Shown: piece after piece, positions 36,078 through 44,228 of the stretch
How positions within the stretch are numbered: the stretch's first letter is position 1
Layout of the letters: each line of letters opens with the position of its first letter
Assembly (NCBI GenBank): GCA_019239875.1
Contig: JAFAZI010000002.1
Span: 1-45,475 of the forward strand
Direction: 5' to 3'
Length of the DNA: 45,475 nt
Source of the DNA: Frankiaceae bacterium
GTDB lineage: Bacteria; Actinomycetota; Actinomycetes; JAFAQI01
Notes under the pieces: generated by a model
The model's input: the letters and a program-made list of their open reading frames with translations, nothing else
Databases searched by the model: none
Told to the model about the DNA's origin: nothing
Position numbers and translations under genes: made by a program

Positions 36078-36150
36078 CGCGAAGTGGCGATCCTTCGGCG
36101 GAACAAGGTTCCGCCGAGGGCGGCAGACTATAGGTGAGCCGATAGCGGCG
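36078..36150 (+). repeat. cassette-boundary site, long form with strong hairpin
   Basis: CGAAGTGGCGATCCTTCGGCGGAACAAGGTTCCGCCGAGGGCGGCAGACTATAGGTGAGCCGATAGCGG. Confidence 0.9.
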
Positions 36151-36175
36151 GCCCGCCCGGCGTTAGCCTTCCCGT

Positions 36176-36643
36176 GTGGCTGCGACGGACGACGTATTCC
36201 TGACCCACCAGCAGCCGGTGTGGCGTTCCCGCGCCGACTTCATCGTCATGGCGCCCCTTGCCGAGCATCACACCTACGAGCAGATTTGGGCTCGACAGGA
36301 AGCCGACGATCTGTTCGAGATCTGCTGCATCCCCTTCTTCGCGCACAACCTGTCGCTAGGTGATCTTGTACGAACCGAGATGCAGGGTGAACGCTCCTAC
36401 TTGATCAGCGACGTCGTGCGGCCCTCGGGCCGATCGACCTTCCGCGTCTGGCTCGGGAAGAGCCCAGACGATCGACTGGACGTGGAGGCGGAGTTCATAG
36501 CCATGGGCGCACTGACTGAGTGGTCGTCCGAGCACCTGCTTGCGCTGGACGTGCCCGACGAACCGCAGGCCCAGGTCCTCGCGACCAGACTGGCAGCGGG
36601 CGAGCAGAGCGGTCGCTGGTTGTACGAGACCGGCCGACTGTAA
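36176..36643 (+). CDS. DUF4265-like protein (cassette)
   Basis: VWRSRADFIVMAPLAEHHTYEQIWARQEADDLFEICCIPFFAHNLSLGDLV; VVRPSGRSTFRVWLG; TAA stop inside following site. Confidence 0.75.
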   Translation: MAATDDVFLTHQQPVWRSRADFIVMAPLAEHHTYEQIWARQEADDLFEICCIPFFAHNLSLGDLVRTEMQGERSYLISDVVRPSGRSTFRVWLGKSPDDRLDVEAEFIAMGALTEWSSEHLLALDVPDEPQAQVLATRLAAGEQSGRWLYETGRL

Positions 36644-36662
36644 GTGCCGCTCCAATCAAGCG
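36636..36662 (+). repeat. cassette-boundary site
   Basis: GACTGTAAGTGCCGCTCCAATCAAGC. Confidence 0.8.
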
Positions 36663-37321
36663 GGTGGTGCCGTCTTTGACCCGACCCACTCCCTCAGGAG
36701 ATCGCGCTGTTTGGGCCAGGAGTCGACTTTCGATGGTCGCTCGAGCAGCTGCGACATCACCTGATTGAGTTGGGGCGAAGGGCCCTCGTCGGCGAGGAGC
36801 ACGACCATCGCTATCTCGAAATGGATCGACCAATCCGAGGTCCGCTTGATCTCACCGAGATCGCCCGCGTCCACCGTCGCGAGGATCGCTTCCCGATTTA
36901 ACAGTCTGACAACCTCCCGCAATTGCCCTTGTGCTTCCAGTCGTATCACCACGTCTCGAGCAGCAGCTTCTGCCGACCGCTCGTCGATGACGGTCCACGC
37001 CCCGCCGGTGTCGAGGCCAGGCGAGGGCTGGAGCCGCGCCCGCCACAGCCCGTCCTGCTCACTGACCGACTTGTCGGCGGGTCGAGACAGTCGAGCTGCG
37101 TTCCATTCCCGCCACGGTCGGGGAGCCACGGCTAGGTTGACGTAAAAACGCGCGCTTTGGGCCGTGTTCCACTGCGAGAGTTGGACGTTGATCACCGCCA
37201 CGTCATCTCGCTCGTTGATGAGCCGCCACGTTGGCCACGTCCCCTTGAACCCGGTGGCTCTGATGACCGGCACGAGGTGCTTCGTAACCGCCTTCTTGGT
37301 CGAATCCTTCGCGCCCGCCAT
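36656..37321 (-). CDS. DUF4304-like protein (cassette)
   Basis: VPVIRATGFKGTWPTWRLINERDDVAVINVQLSQWNTAQSARFYVNLAVAPRPW; ATG at 37321. Confidence 0.7.
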   Translation of the reverse strand: MAGAKDSTKKAVTKHLVPVIRATGFKGTWPTWRLINERDDVAVINVQLSQWNTAQSARFYVNLAVAPRPWREWNAARLSRPADKSVSEQDGLWRARLQPSPGLDTGGAWTVIDERSAEAAARDVVIRLEAQGQLREVVRLLNREAILATVDAGDLGEIKRTSDWSIHFEIAMVVLLADEGPSPQLNQVMSQLLERPSKVDSWPKQRDLLREWVGSKTAPPA

Positions 37322-37366
37322 GAGCCAGGAGGTTATAGCTCGCTGAAGGAGACTCCTATCAGGCGG

Positions 37367-37398
37367 AGCGTCCGACGAATAGTGCCGTTCTTCTACGC
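37367..37398 (+). repeat. cassette-boundary site
   Basis: GCGTCCGACGAATAGTGCCGTTCTTC. Confidence 0.75.
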
Positions 37399-37422
37399 AG
37401 CCGACCCCGTTATCGTGCGAGC

Positions 37423-37929
37423 GTGACCGGCGAACCATGTCCGCGATGCGGCATGAAACCTGTCGAGTTCAGCGATAGCCGCGGGCACGCATTGACGATT
37501 TTCGACGTCATATTCGGGCTCGGGGCTCTGCTCCTTCTGCTCGCCCTCGGGACAAATGTTCTGGTCGCAGGAGTAGTTGCCGTGCTCGTCGGCATCGCAT
37601 TTCGGGCGGTCACTAACCACTCCTACTACCGCTGGACACGCACGGCGGACGGACGGGCCTTCACGTGGAGCAAGGGGCGCGTCATCCGAACTATCCCGAA
37701 CGACGGTGTCGTGGAGGTAAGCGAGGGTCGCTTGACCGCGATGGGTCCGTGCGTGTTCGTACGTGTCGATGCGCAGTCAGCCCATCTGCTGACGAGCCGT
37801 GCGCAGCGCCGTACCCAACAGTTCGTCATCTTGAAACGGCGCCTCAATGATCTGCCTAGTCTCCGGAAGCACCTCGGCCACCTCGGCCAGCAGAAATACG
37901 AATCAAGTCAGCCACTTAGCGGACTGTAG
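37423..37929 (+). CDS. membrane protein with N-terminal Zn-ribbon and PH-like C-terminus (cassette)
   Basis: MTGEPCPRCGMKP; FDVIFGLGALLLLLALGTNVLVAGVVAVLVG; TAG stop inside following site. Confidence 0.6.
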   Translation: MTGEPCPRCGMKPVEFSDSRGHALTIFDVIFGLGALLLLLALGTNVLVAGVVAVLVGIAFRAVTNHSYYRWTRTADGRAFTWSKGRVIRTIPNDGVVEVSEGRLTAMGPCVFVRVDAQSAHLLTSRAQRRTQQFVILKRRLNDLPSLRKHLGHLGQQKYESSQPLSGL

Positions 37930-37960
37930 GTGCCGCTCGCGGCGCCGGGCCAAGCCTAGG
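37921..37960 (+). repeat. cassette-boundary site
   Basis: GGACTGTAGGTGCCGCTCGCGGCGCCGGGCCAAGCC. Confidence 0.85.
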
Positions 37961-37994
37961 GCCGCCCCTAGATCCTGAGTAAGGATCCCTTCGA

Positions 37995-38627
37995 CTATCC
38001 GGCGGAGCCGTCGAGCCGATCCGCGTCAATGTCATCTAGCCAACGTTGCTTCGCGTACTCATTTAGTTGTCGCTCAGGTCGAGATCGGTCCAAGTACCGC
38101 CATGAGCCGTAGTCCGTGGTTTGTGCCGCAAGCACGGTCGGACACGGAAACGCCTTCCCGCAAGTACAAAGTCTCCGAGGTCCTACTGGCCCGTCGTGTT
38201 CATCGAGAACCGCAATCGCCACCGCGCGCCATTTGTCTCGGCTCTCCAATGCCGCTTTGACCTGTCTCCGGCGCTCTATGTCGGTGGCTCGGCGCTCGTT
38301 AACCTCCGTCTGCATCTCATCGGCCTTCGCGGTAACGTCGCGATTCCACTTCCTCAGGCGCGGTTCATGTTGGCGAAGCGCCTCAAGTTGTTCTGCTTCG
38401 GTCCCGTCGAGGCGATGTGTCTCACATCCCTCGCACCGGGTTCGACTTTCAGTTGCCTCGGCGAAGGTCTGATACTTGAAGCTGAGATCGCAGCAATCGC
38501 ACTTGACGTATCGAGTCACGAATCTGATGTTTCTCGACACATCGAACGAGTTGTTCCCGCCCATTTTCATACGGCACTCCTGGAATGCTCGCTCGAACAA
38601 GGATTCGAAACGGCGTTCACTCATCAT
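37995..38627 (-). CDS. zinc-ribbon-containing hypothetical protein (cassette)
   Basis: VKCDCCDLSFKYQTFAEATESRTRCEGCETHRL; CTCGKAFPC. Confidence 0.6.
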   Translation of the reverse strand: MMSERRFESLFERAFQECRMKMGGNNSFDVSRNIRFVTRYVKCDCCDLSFKYQTFAEATESRTRCEGCETHRLDGTEAEQLEALRQHEPRLRKWNRDVTAKADEMQTEVNERRATDIERRRQVKAALESRDKWRAVAIAVLDEHDGPVGPRRLCTCGKAFPCPTVLAAQTTDYGSWRYLDRSRPERQLNEYAKQRWLDDIDADRLDGSAG

Positions 38628-38685
38628 GCACCCGCGTTGCGTCAACCAGCATGACCGACCGTGTCGCTGGCCATACAGCGCCACC

Positions 38686-38722
38686 ACGTAAGTTGCCGTT
38701 CTCAAGCGGCCTCTCGCACCAA
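38686..38722 (+). repeat. cassette-boundary site
   Basis: ACGTAAGTTGCCGTTCTCAAGCGGCCTCTCGCACC. Confidence 0.75.
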
Positions 38723-38888
38723 CGTCTCGGCGTCAGACAACGAGGTGCTGCTCGGGGCTCGCCATTTGAATGACATCGAGCGGTTCCGCCCAACTAGGTC
38801 CTGTATTTGCCCGACCGCCTGACATGGCCTATAGGGAGCGCCATGATCTTCTTGAATCTGGTGGGACGAGCACGCAGGAGCATGGTCC

Positions 38889-39398
38889 ATGACTACGTTC
38901 GACACTTTCGACAGGACCGGTGCGGTCGAGTTCCCGTTCGGAACCCGTGTCGTGTTTCACGCCGTCGAGCAGGCGGTCTCACGAATACCAACCATGCAGG
39001 TAGCTGAAGCGAACCGAATGGCCAACAGGATCACAGCGAAGGTCGGCATGAGCGCGATGTCCTGGGGTGAGAAGGTCGCGATCTCAATCACAGAGGCGGC
39101 TCCTGGTCGTAGTCGCGTGAGCGTCGCGTCTGCCGCGAAGAGCGTGCTTGGCTCGGCCACCACTCACGGCAAGAACCGTCGAAACGTTGACACCATCATT
39201 TCCGCGACCGCGAGCTTGCTCGAGCAGTATGGCGCCGAGTGGAGCGTTGTCACGGGCGAGCCCACGCCACAAACGCCTGGGCAGTCCGCGCCACAGAGCG
39301 GGGCCGAGGAGATTGAGAAGCTCGCGGGCCTACATCAGGCCGGCATTCTCACTGACGAAGAGTTCTCTGCTAAGAAGCGTCAGATTCTCGGTATCTGA
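38889..39398 (+). CDS. SHOCT-domain protein (cassette)
   Basis: C-terminal EEIEKLAGLHQAGILTDEEFSAKKRQILGI. Confidence 0.7.
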   Translation: MTTFDTFDRTGAVEFPFGTRVVFHAVEQAVSRIPTMQVAEANRMANRITAKVGMSAMSWGEKVAISITEAAPGRSRVSVASAAKSVLGSATTHGKNRRNVDTIISATASLLEQYGAEWSVVTGEPTPQTPGQSAPQSGAEEIEKLAGLHQAGILTDEEFSAKKRQILGI

Positions 39399-39440
39399 TC
39401 AGCCCTACGGCACCACGGACGCCAGTCCCCGCGGGGCGGA

Positions 39441-39484
39441 CACGAAGTGCCGATCCTGAGCGGGTCATCCGGCGCTTCGTGCGC
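39441..39484 (+). repeat. cassette-boundary site
   Basis: CACGAAGTGCCGATCCTGAGCGGGTCATCCGGCGCTTCGTGCG; CACGAAG...CTTCGTG outer inverted repeat. Confidence 0.85.
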
Positions 39485-39506
39485 ATCTCTACGAGAGCAT
39501 TACGCG

Positions 39507-40019
39507 GTGATTGAGCCCGCGGACGGTGCCGGAAGCGTGACCGACTCTGTGATGCGCGCGGCGGCGCAGGTCGGTACGCGCACCGAGGACGCCGTGCTCG
39601 GGGGTCGTCCATGTCCAACATTTCGACGTTCGGATTTTCGCGTCGCCTGGGTCGCCACCCGGATGCACACGTTCATCTACGTCTTGGATCTGACCGCCGG
39701 GAGCCACGTACCGCCGCCCGACCTAGCTCAGGAAGCACGCGTGTGGGCTCGTGACCACAAGGGTGGTCTACCCGGTGGGATGCAGACGGGCTCGACCGCA
39801 ATGCCCGTCTTTATCGTGCCCGAGGTTAACAGCGCCCGCGCCTGGGCCGAGTCGCGCCAGCCTGCGATGTTCGCGGTCGGGCTGTTTCCGATCGCCGTAC
39901 GAGCCGACGGTCGGCAGGTGGCGTACCGCCGCAAGAGTCAGTTCGTGGGCTTCGTCTACGAGCGATTTCGGCGATCTCTCGCATCGGCGCTTGTCGGCGG
40001 ACTGGCTCCCGACCTTTAA
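39507..40019 (+). CDS. hypothetical protein (cassette)
   Basis: GTG at 39507 likely; TAA stop inside following site. Confidence 0.55.
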   Translation: MIEPADGAGSVTDSVMRAAAQVGTRTEDAVLGGRPCPTFRRSDFRVAWVATRMHTFIYVLDLTAGSHVPPPDLAQEARVWARDHKGGLPGGMQTGSTAMPVFIVPEVNSARAWAESRQPAMFAVGLFPIAVRADGRQVAYRRKSQFVGFVYERFRRSLASALVGGLAPDL

Positions 40020-40036
40020 GTGCCGTTAGTCAAGAC
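40012..40036 (+). repeat. cassette-boundary site
   Basis: ACCTTTAAGTGCCGTTAGTCAAGAC. Confidence 0.75.
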
Positions 40037-40263
40037 AAGAGCTGGCGAACACGAGTCGCTCGGAAGTCGAAACTGTCCTGCTTCGCTGCTTCGTAGTCGA
40101 ACTCGACCTCCTCACCGTCAACCAGCTCGCGGTGTCCGGCCCCTTCGATGACGGAGACATGCACCCACGCATCCCGACCCGCAGGTAGCTCACTAGATGA
40201 GATCGCTCCCCATCCCTTATCTGGGCGGTAGAACTTCACGACTCCCGTGGCCATGTTCGACAT
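40030..40263 (-). CDS. cold-shock-domain protein (cassette)
   Basis: MATGVVKFYRPDKGWGAISSSELPAGRDAWVHVSVIEG. Confidence 0.85.
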   Translation of the reverse strand: MSNMATGVVKFYRPDKGWGAISSSELPAGRDAWVHVSVIEGAGHRELVDGEEVEFDYEAAKQDSFDFRATRVRQLLS

Positions 40264-40307
40264 GATCGCTTACTCGGACAGGCTCAGCGACCCATTTCAC
40301 GCGCGAG

Positions 40308-40338
40308 CCGAAGTGCCGCTCATGGCGCGCTCACGAGT
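40308..40338 (+). repeat. cassette-boundary site
   Basis: CCGAAGTGCCGCTCATGGCGCGCTCACGAG. Confidence 0.7.
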
Positions 40339-40426
40339 TACCCCCGCCCCTGACCGATCACGATCGCCCTTCCAACCCTGCTGTGGGAATGAAGACCACC
40401 GCTGACATTGAGGCAGGCTCTATCCC

Positions 40427-40780
40427 ATGACGTCGTCGGTGCCTCCAGATGTCCCAGCACTCATCGAGCGCTACGAGGCGCTTGCCGTCGCCTGGGATAC
40501 CGAAGCCGTCGCCAAGAGGGCTAATAAGATTTTCGACCAGCTGCACGCGATTGCTCTGCACCTTCGACCGGATGCTGAAGGGCGTAAGCGACTTGAGGCA
40601 TTGCTCGCCCACCCGAACCGAGGAGTCAGGTTGAAGGCCGCGGGTGATTGCCTAGCTTGGGCATCGCCAGCGGCTGTCTCGGCGTTGGAGGAGCTTGTTA
40701 CGCCTCGAGGAAGACACTCTTTGAGCGCTGAGACGACGCTGCAGGAGTTCCGCGCCGGGCGCATGAGCGTCGACTGGTGA
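40427..40780 (+). CDS. DUF2019/HEAT-like protein (cassette)
   Basis: ALIERYEALAVAWDTEAVAKRANKIFDQLHAIALHLRP; HPNRGVRLKAAGDCLAWASPAAVSALEEL. Confidence 0.65.
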   Translation: MTSSVPPDVPALIERYEALAVAWDTEAVAKRANKIFDQLHAIALHLRPDAEGRKRLEALLAHPNRGVRLKAAGDCLAWASPAAVSALEELVTPRGRHSLSAETTLQEFRAGRMSVDW

Positions 40781-40896
40781 TGTCCAGTCGTTGTGGAGCC
40801 AGCGCGCGCCGTCAGTCCAGCCGCGTGGACGTCCGAACTGGGTCGCTTTCCAGAGCGCGCGACTGAGTAGTCCGATGCGCCCATTCCATGTACCGA

Positions 40897-40918
40897 ACAG
40901 GTGCCGTTCGCAGTCGCT
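40897..40918 (+). repeat. cassette-boundary site (weak)
   Basis: ACAGGTGCCGTTCGCAGTCGC. Confidence 0.5.
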
Positions 40919-40963
40919 GAATACCTCGGTGACATCGCAAGGGACGTCAGCCACCATCAACGG

Positions 40964-41308
40964 GTGACCGAGACCGTAACCCTCTGGCGCCCGACGGGAC
41001 CGGCCGAGATCGCTTTAGTCGAGGAGAGTGGCTGGCGGAGGTGGCCGCCGCGGCTTCCAGACCAGCCCATCTTCTATCCGGTGCTTAACGAGGAGTACGC
41101 GATAAAGATCGCGCGCGACTGGAATGTGAAGGCGAGCGGCTCAGGATTCGTTACCCGATTCGAGGTCGAAAAGACATACCTCGATCAGTACGACGTACAT
41201 CAGGTCGGTGGTAAGACGATCCTGGAGTATTGGATTCCCGCCGAGGAGCTCGACACGTTCAATGACCACGTCGTCGGCACGATCGACGTGATTGCGACCT
41301 TCGGATAA
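40964..41308 (+). CDS. protein resembling those annotated ADP-ribosylation/crystallin J1 (cassette)
   Basis: TLWRPTGPAEIALVEESGWRRWPPRLPDQPIFYPVLNEEYAIKIARDWNVKASGSGFVTRFEV; GTG at 40964. Confidence 0.65.
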   Translation: MTETVTLWRPTGPAEIALVEESGWRRWPPRLPDQPIFYPVLNEEYAIKIARDWNVKASGSGFVTRFEVEKTYLDQYDVHQVGGKTILEYWIPAEELDTFNDHVVGTIDVIATFG

Positions 41309-41313
41309 GTCGT

Positions 41314-41395
41314 CGATAGGTGCCGTTCTGCAACGGGCACCTAGCCCGCGCGCCAGCGCGCAGACTATAGGTGAGCCGGTAGCGTCCGATGTAGC
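41314..41395 (+). repeat. cassette-boundary site, long form
   Basis: GATAGGTGCCGTTCTGCAACGGGCACCTAGCCCGCGCGCCAGCGCGCAGACTATAGGTGAGCCGGTAGCGTCCGATG. Confidence 0.92.
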
Positions 41396-41424
41396 CTAGC
41401 TCGGCTGACGATACATTAGGTGGC

Positions 41425-41925
41425 GTGGTTCAGGCGCTGCTCCGGTCACTCAAACCGCGGGCATCCCTTTTGGTAGCAGGGATCATTGCGAGCTCAACGG
41501 CCTGCGGCAACACAGACGGACCCGCACTCATCTCCGCTCCAGATCCGAGCGGCGGAGGGCGAATCTCTCTCGGAACGGCGACCTTTGGCTCCGACCCCGA
41601 ATCCGTGTGCGTCGCCTTGGGCCAAGCGGTCGTTCCCGATGTGCGGAGGACACCGATCGCAAGCCGCACCACTGCGAACCAACAGGTTCATTCGACGAAG
41701 GTAGTCACCGGTCACGTCCCGGTTCAATGGGCCGAGCTACCACCGCGACAGGCACTGGTCCGATGCAGCTGGACTAGCGACAACGCGGAATACCTCACCG
41801 GGTTGTATGTGGTTCGGCGGGGCGTCGGCCTGCGGAACACGGGCACGTACATCGGAACGGCAGTGATCGACCAGACCGGTCGTTGGGCCGCCGACGAGAC
41901 GGTCTTCTTTGATGCCTACGACTGA
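41425..41925 (+). CDS. lipoprotein (cassette)
   Basis: LLVAGIIASSTACGNTDGP lipobox. Confidence 0.6.
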   Translation: MVQALLRSLKPRASLLVAGIIASSTACGNTDGPALISAPDPSGGGRISLGTATFGSDPESVCVALGQAVVPDVRRTPIASRTTANQQVHSTKVVTGHVPVQWAELPPRQALVRCSWTSDNAEYLTGLYVVRRGVGLRNTGTYIGTAVIDQTGRWAADETVFFDAYD

Positions 41926-41937
41926 GCATGAGCCGCC

Positions 41938-41982
41938 CGGGAAGTGTCGCTCCTGAACAGTCCCGGCGTTCGCGAACGGTCT
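41938..41982 (+). repeat. cassette-boundary site
   Basis: CGGGAAGTGTCGCTCCTGAACAGTCCCGGCGTTCGCGAACGG. Confidence 0.75.
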
Positions 41983-42134
41983 GACTCACGCCGAGCCTAG
42001 CGAAATTTGCCCGAACCTTGCGCGGCTCGGCGATGTTCCTGAAACCGTCGACTGGTCTGGCTTGAATCGTGCTGACCGTCACACCGACGTACCACTCCTC
42101 AACTCGGACGTCGCTGGGGTGCTCACTACGGCAC

Positions 42135-42596
42135 TCACGGTCGGATTGGAAGTTCTTTGGCGAGTCGGTCGACCTCGAGCATCACGACAGATGAAGGAAT
42201 GCCTGAGTGGATCCATGCTCCGACGATTGCGAGAACGCTCCGTCGCAATTGGGCGTCCGAGGGTCGTACTAGCGCGCGTAGGCATTCCCACGCTGCTACG
42301 AGCGGGTTGCGTTCCAAGATGGGTCTCGGAGAGTCGAAATCGACCGCATTGAGACGCTCGTCGATTGTCTCCCAGACCGCGGCAGCACCATCAGGGGAGC
42401 CATCGATGTGAGTAAGAACGTCTGCCACGCTTCGAAGCAGGCCCGCGTCGGCATCGTTGCCAGCCTCGTGAAGCACTCCGGCTAGGCGGGCAAGCTGGTT
42501 CGATAGGACCGGGGGGAGCGCGTCGTTGTCTAGTTTGATCTGCCCCAGGGCCGCCGACGCACGGCGTACGAGGTCCTCGCCACTGAGCGTTGTCAT
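42135..42596 (-). CDS. hypothetical protein (cassette)
   Basis: 153 aa ORF bounded by sites. Confidence 0.55.
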   Translation of the reverse strand: MTTLSGEDLVRRASAALGQIKLDNDALPPVLSNQLARLAGVLHEAGNDADAGLLRSVADVLTHIDGSPDGAAAVWETIDERLNAVDFDSPRPILERNPLVAAWECLRALVRPSDAQLRRSVLAIVGAWIHSGIPSSVVMLEVDRLAKELPIRP

Positions 42597-42671
42597 AGAG
42601 CCCCTTCTGAGCGATCTGGTCGCTAAATGGACCGCTGTTATCGCGGCACCGCCCGCCGTCGACGCGGCACA

Positions 42672-42712
42672 CTACAAGTGCCGATAGCGGGCGGGCGATT
42701 CGGCACTTTCCC
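42672..42712 (+). repeat. cassette-boundary site with perfect 9-bp inverted repeat
   Basis: AAGTGCCGA (42676-42684) and TCGGCACTT (42700-42708). Confidence 0.85.
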
Positions 42713-42739
42713 GACCCCGGGCTGCGAGATCATCGTCCG

Positions 42740-43018
42740 GTGAGCGTCGCGAGTTGGCTGAGGAATCTCGACGACCGTGTCTTTCCGCGCCGCGCCGCCT
42801 TGCACGAGGAGCCAATTCCTATAGGGATGCTGTTGCGCGCGCTCGGGCACCGGCCCACTGTTTGGTGGACTACTGGCGGCACGCTCGCGACCTGCTGTAT
42901 AGCTGTCATATGGCCGTCCCTCGCGGCCCTCGGATTCCTCTGGGCGGCCGTCCTCCGCGCTCTTGCCGAAGAACAAGTTCGCCGGGATCACCAGAGCGCC
43001 AAAGCCAAATCACCATGA
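42740..43018 (+). CDS. small membrane protein (cassette)
   Basis: TVWWTTGGTLATCCIAVIWPSLAALGFLWAAVLRAL. Confidence 0.55.
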   Translation: MSVASWLRNLDDRVFPRRAALHEEPIPIGMLLRALGHRPTVWWTTGGTLATCCIAVIWPSLAALGFLWAAVLRALAEEQVRRDHQSAKAKSP

Positions 43019-43046
43019 GCATGCCGCGACCGCTCGCTCCGGGTGA
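43018..43046 (+). repeat. cassette-boundary site (weak)
   Basis: AGCATGCCGCGACCGCTCGCTCCGGG. Confidence 0.4.
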
Positions 43047-43047
43047 G

Positions 43048-43585
43048 CTACCCGCTGCGCACGACGGTGACCGTCATCGGATATGGCACGACCTGGCTGC
43101 CGTGGTCACCCTGGCTGTCTTCGTACGCGAGTCGCACTGCCGGCATGTGCACCTGTGGCGAGGCGGTATGCCATGTCAATGTGGCAAGGATAAACCAGGC
43201 GGATTGTCTGCCGGGAGTCATCTTGACGGCGGTGACGGGCCTGGGACTGAAGTGAGACGGATCCTTGCGCGGGAGATCGCCGATCGCCTTCAGGATCCCC
43301 CCTCCGGTGTCGCTGTAGCGGTAGGCAACGATCGACTTGACTGATGCACCGGGGGGTTTCGACACAAACGACACTCCCGTGAGGTGAACGCGAACGCGGA
43401 GCGGCACAGGTGTCGGTAAGCCTAGGTTGACGGTCTGCCCGACCCTGACCTGTGTGGTGAGTCGCTGGCCCGGGTCGGTGGTGGGAAACACCTTTCCCAG
43501 GCCGTCCGAGGATCTGTTGGCACATCCGGCGGTGAGCGCCAGTCCCAGCCATGCGGCGCACCACCTTCGTTTCACCCGCCTCACG
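43048..43585 (-). CDS. lipoprotein (cassette); start near 43585 (approximate)
   Basis: RRVKRRWCAAWLGLALTAGCANRSSDG. Confidence 0.55.
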
Positions 43586-43685
43586 ATACGGCCGTGCTGG
43601 GCGAACGAGCCGAGGGCTTTGACCGGCAGCGTTGCGCTGGCCAGGGCATGTTGAAGACGCGAATAGCCGCTCTTTCCCGCAGGCA

Positions 43686-43745
43686 CTTTGTTCCGCCGAA
43701 GCGCAGACTGTAGGTGCCGATCTCCGACTGCGGTGACCGCTAGGC
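43686..43745 (+). repeat. cassette-boundary site
   Basis: TTTGTTCCGCCGAAGCGCAGACTGTAGGTGCCGATCTCCG. Confidence 0.85.
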
Positions 43746-43795
43746 AGTTGGCGAAATAGACATCTCAGGACGAGTCGCAGAGCAATACTGAGCGG

Positions 43796-44179
43796 GTGGG
43801 TTCGGAGACTTTGCCGATCGTCATCACGGTTGTCGCGGGTGGTCTTTCGGTCGTGCTTCTTGTCGCGCATTTCACCGGTCATACGAAATGGGCGCGCGGT
43901 TTGGACGAGCGCATGTGGGCATCGAAGCTCGGCTGGCTCGTTCCGGGCGGACTTGCGTATCGGGTCGCTCGCCGGTGGGGTCTGCCGGCAGGTCCGCTTC
44001 CGTTCTTTCTTGGCGGTATGACGGGCATGTGGGCCTACGAGATCGGGAGCAGGCGACATCGCGTCATTCACGGGCTCGATGAGTTTGAACCCGTCGCCGG
44101 TGGCGCCGCGCCGCTTACTTCGCGGGTACCTGAACCGGAGGAAACGATCGTTGCCGTGGTGCCGAGGCATCGCGCATAG
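43796..44179 (+). CDS. membrane protein (cassette)
   Basis: LPIVITVVAGGLSVVLLVAHFTGH; TAG stop inside following site. Confidence 0.55.
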   Translation: MGSETLPIVITVVAGGLSVVLLVAHFTGHTKWARGLDERMWASKLGWLVPGGLAYRVARRWGLPAGPLPFFLGGMTGMWAYEIGSRRHRVIHGLDEFEPVAGGAAPLTSRVPEPEETIVAVVPRHRA

Positions 44180-44210
44180 CTGCCGTTATTGCGCTCCGGT
44201 GCTGGCTAGG
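44176..44210 (+). repeat. cassette-boundary site
   Basis: ATAGCTGCCGTTATTGCGCTCCGGTGCTGGCTAGG. Confidence 0.65.
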
Positions 44211-44228
44211 TGCGTAGATACTGACCTG

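Noticed and set aside
38790-38806. AACTAGGTCCTG as an additional attI-like site
   Set aside because: Only a short partial match to GGTTAGGTCCG with no inverted partner nearby.
40652-40960. Minus-strand 102-aa ORF (MMVADVPCDVTEVF...)
   Set aside because: Looks partly protein-like but overlaps the DUF2019-like gene and a site; kept as unresolved rather than called.
43106-44170. 354-aa minus-strand ORF
   Set aside because: Crosses the site at 43686 and overlaps two better-supported cassette genes in other frames.
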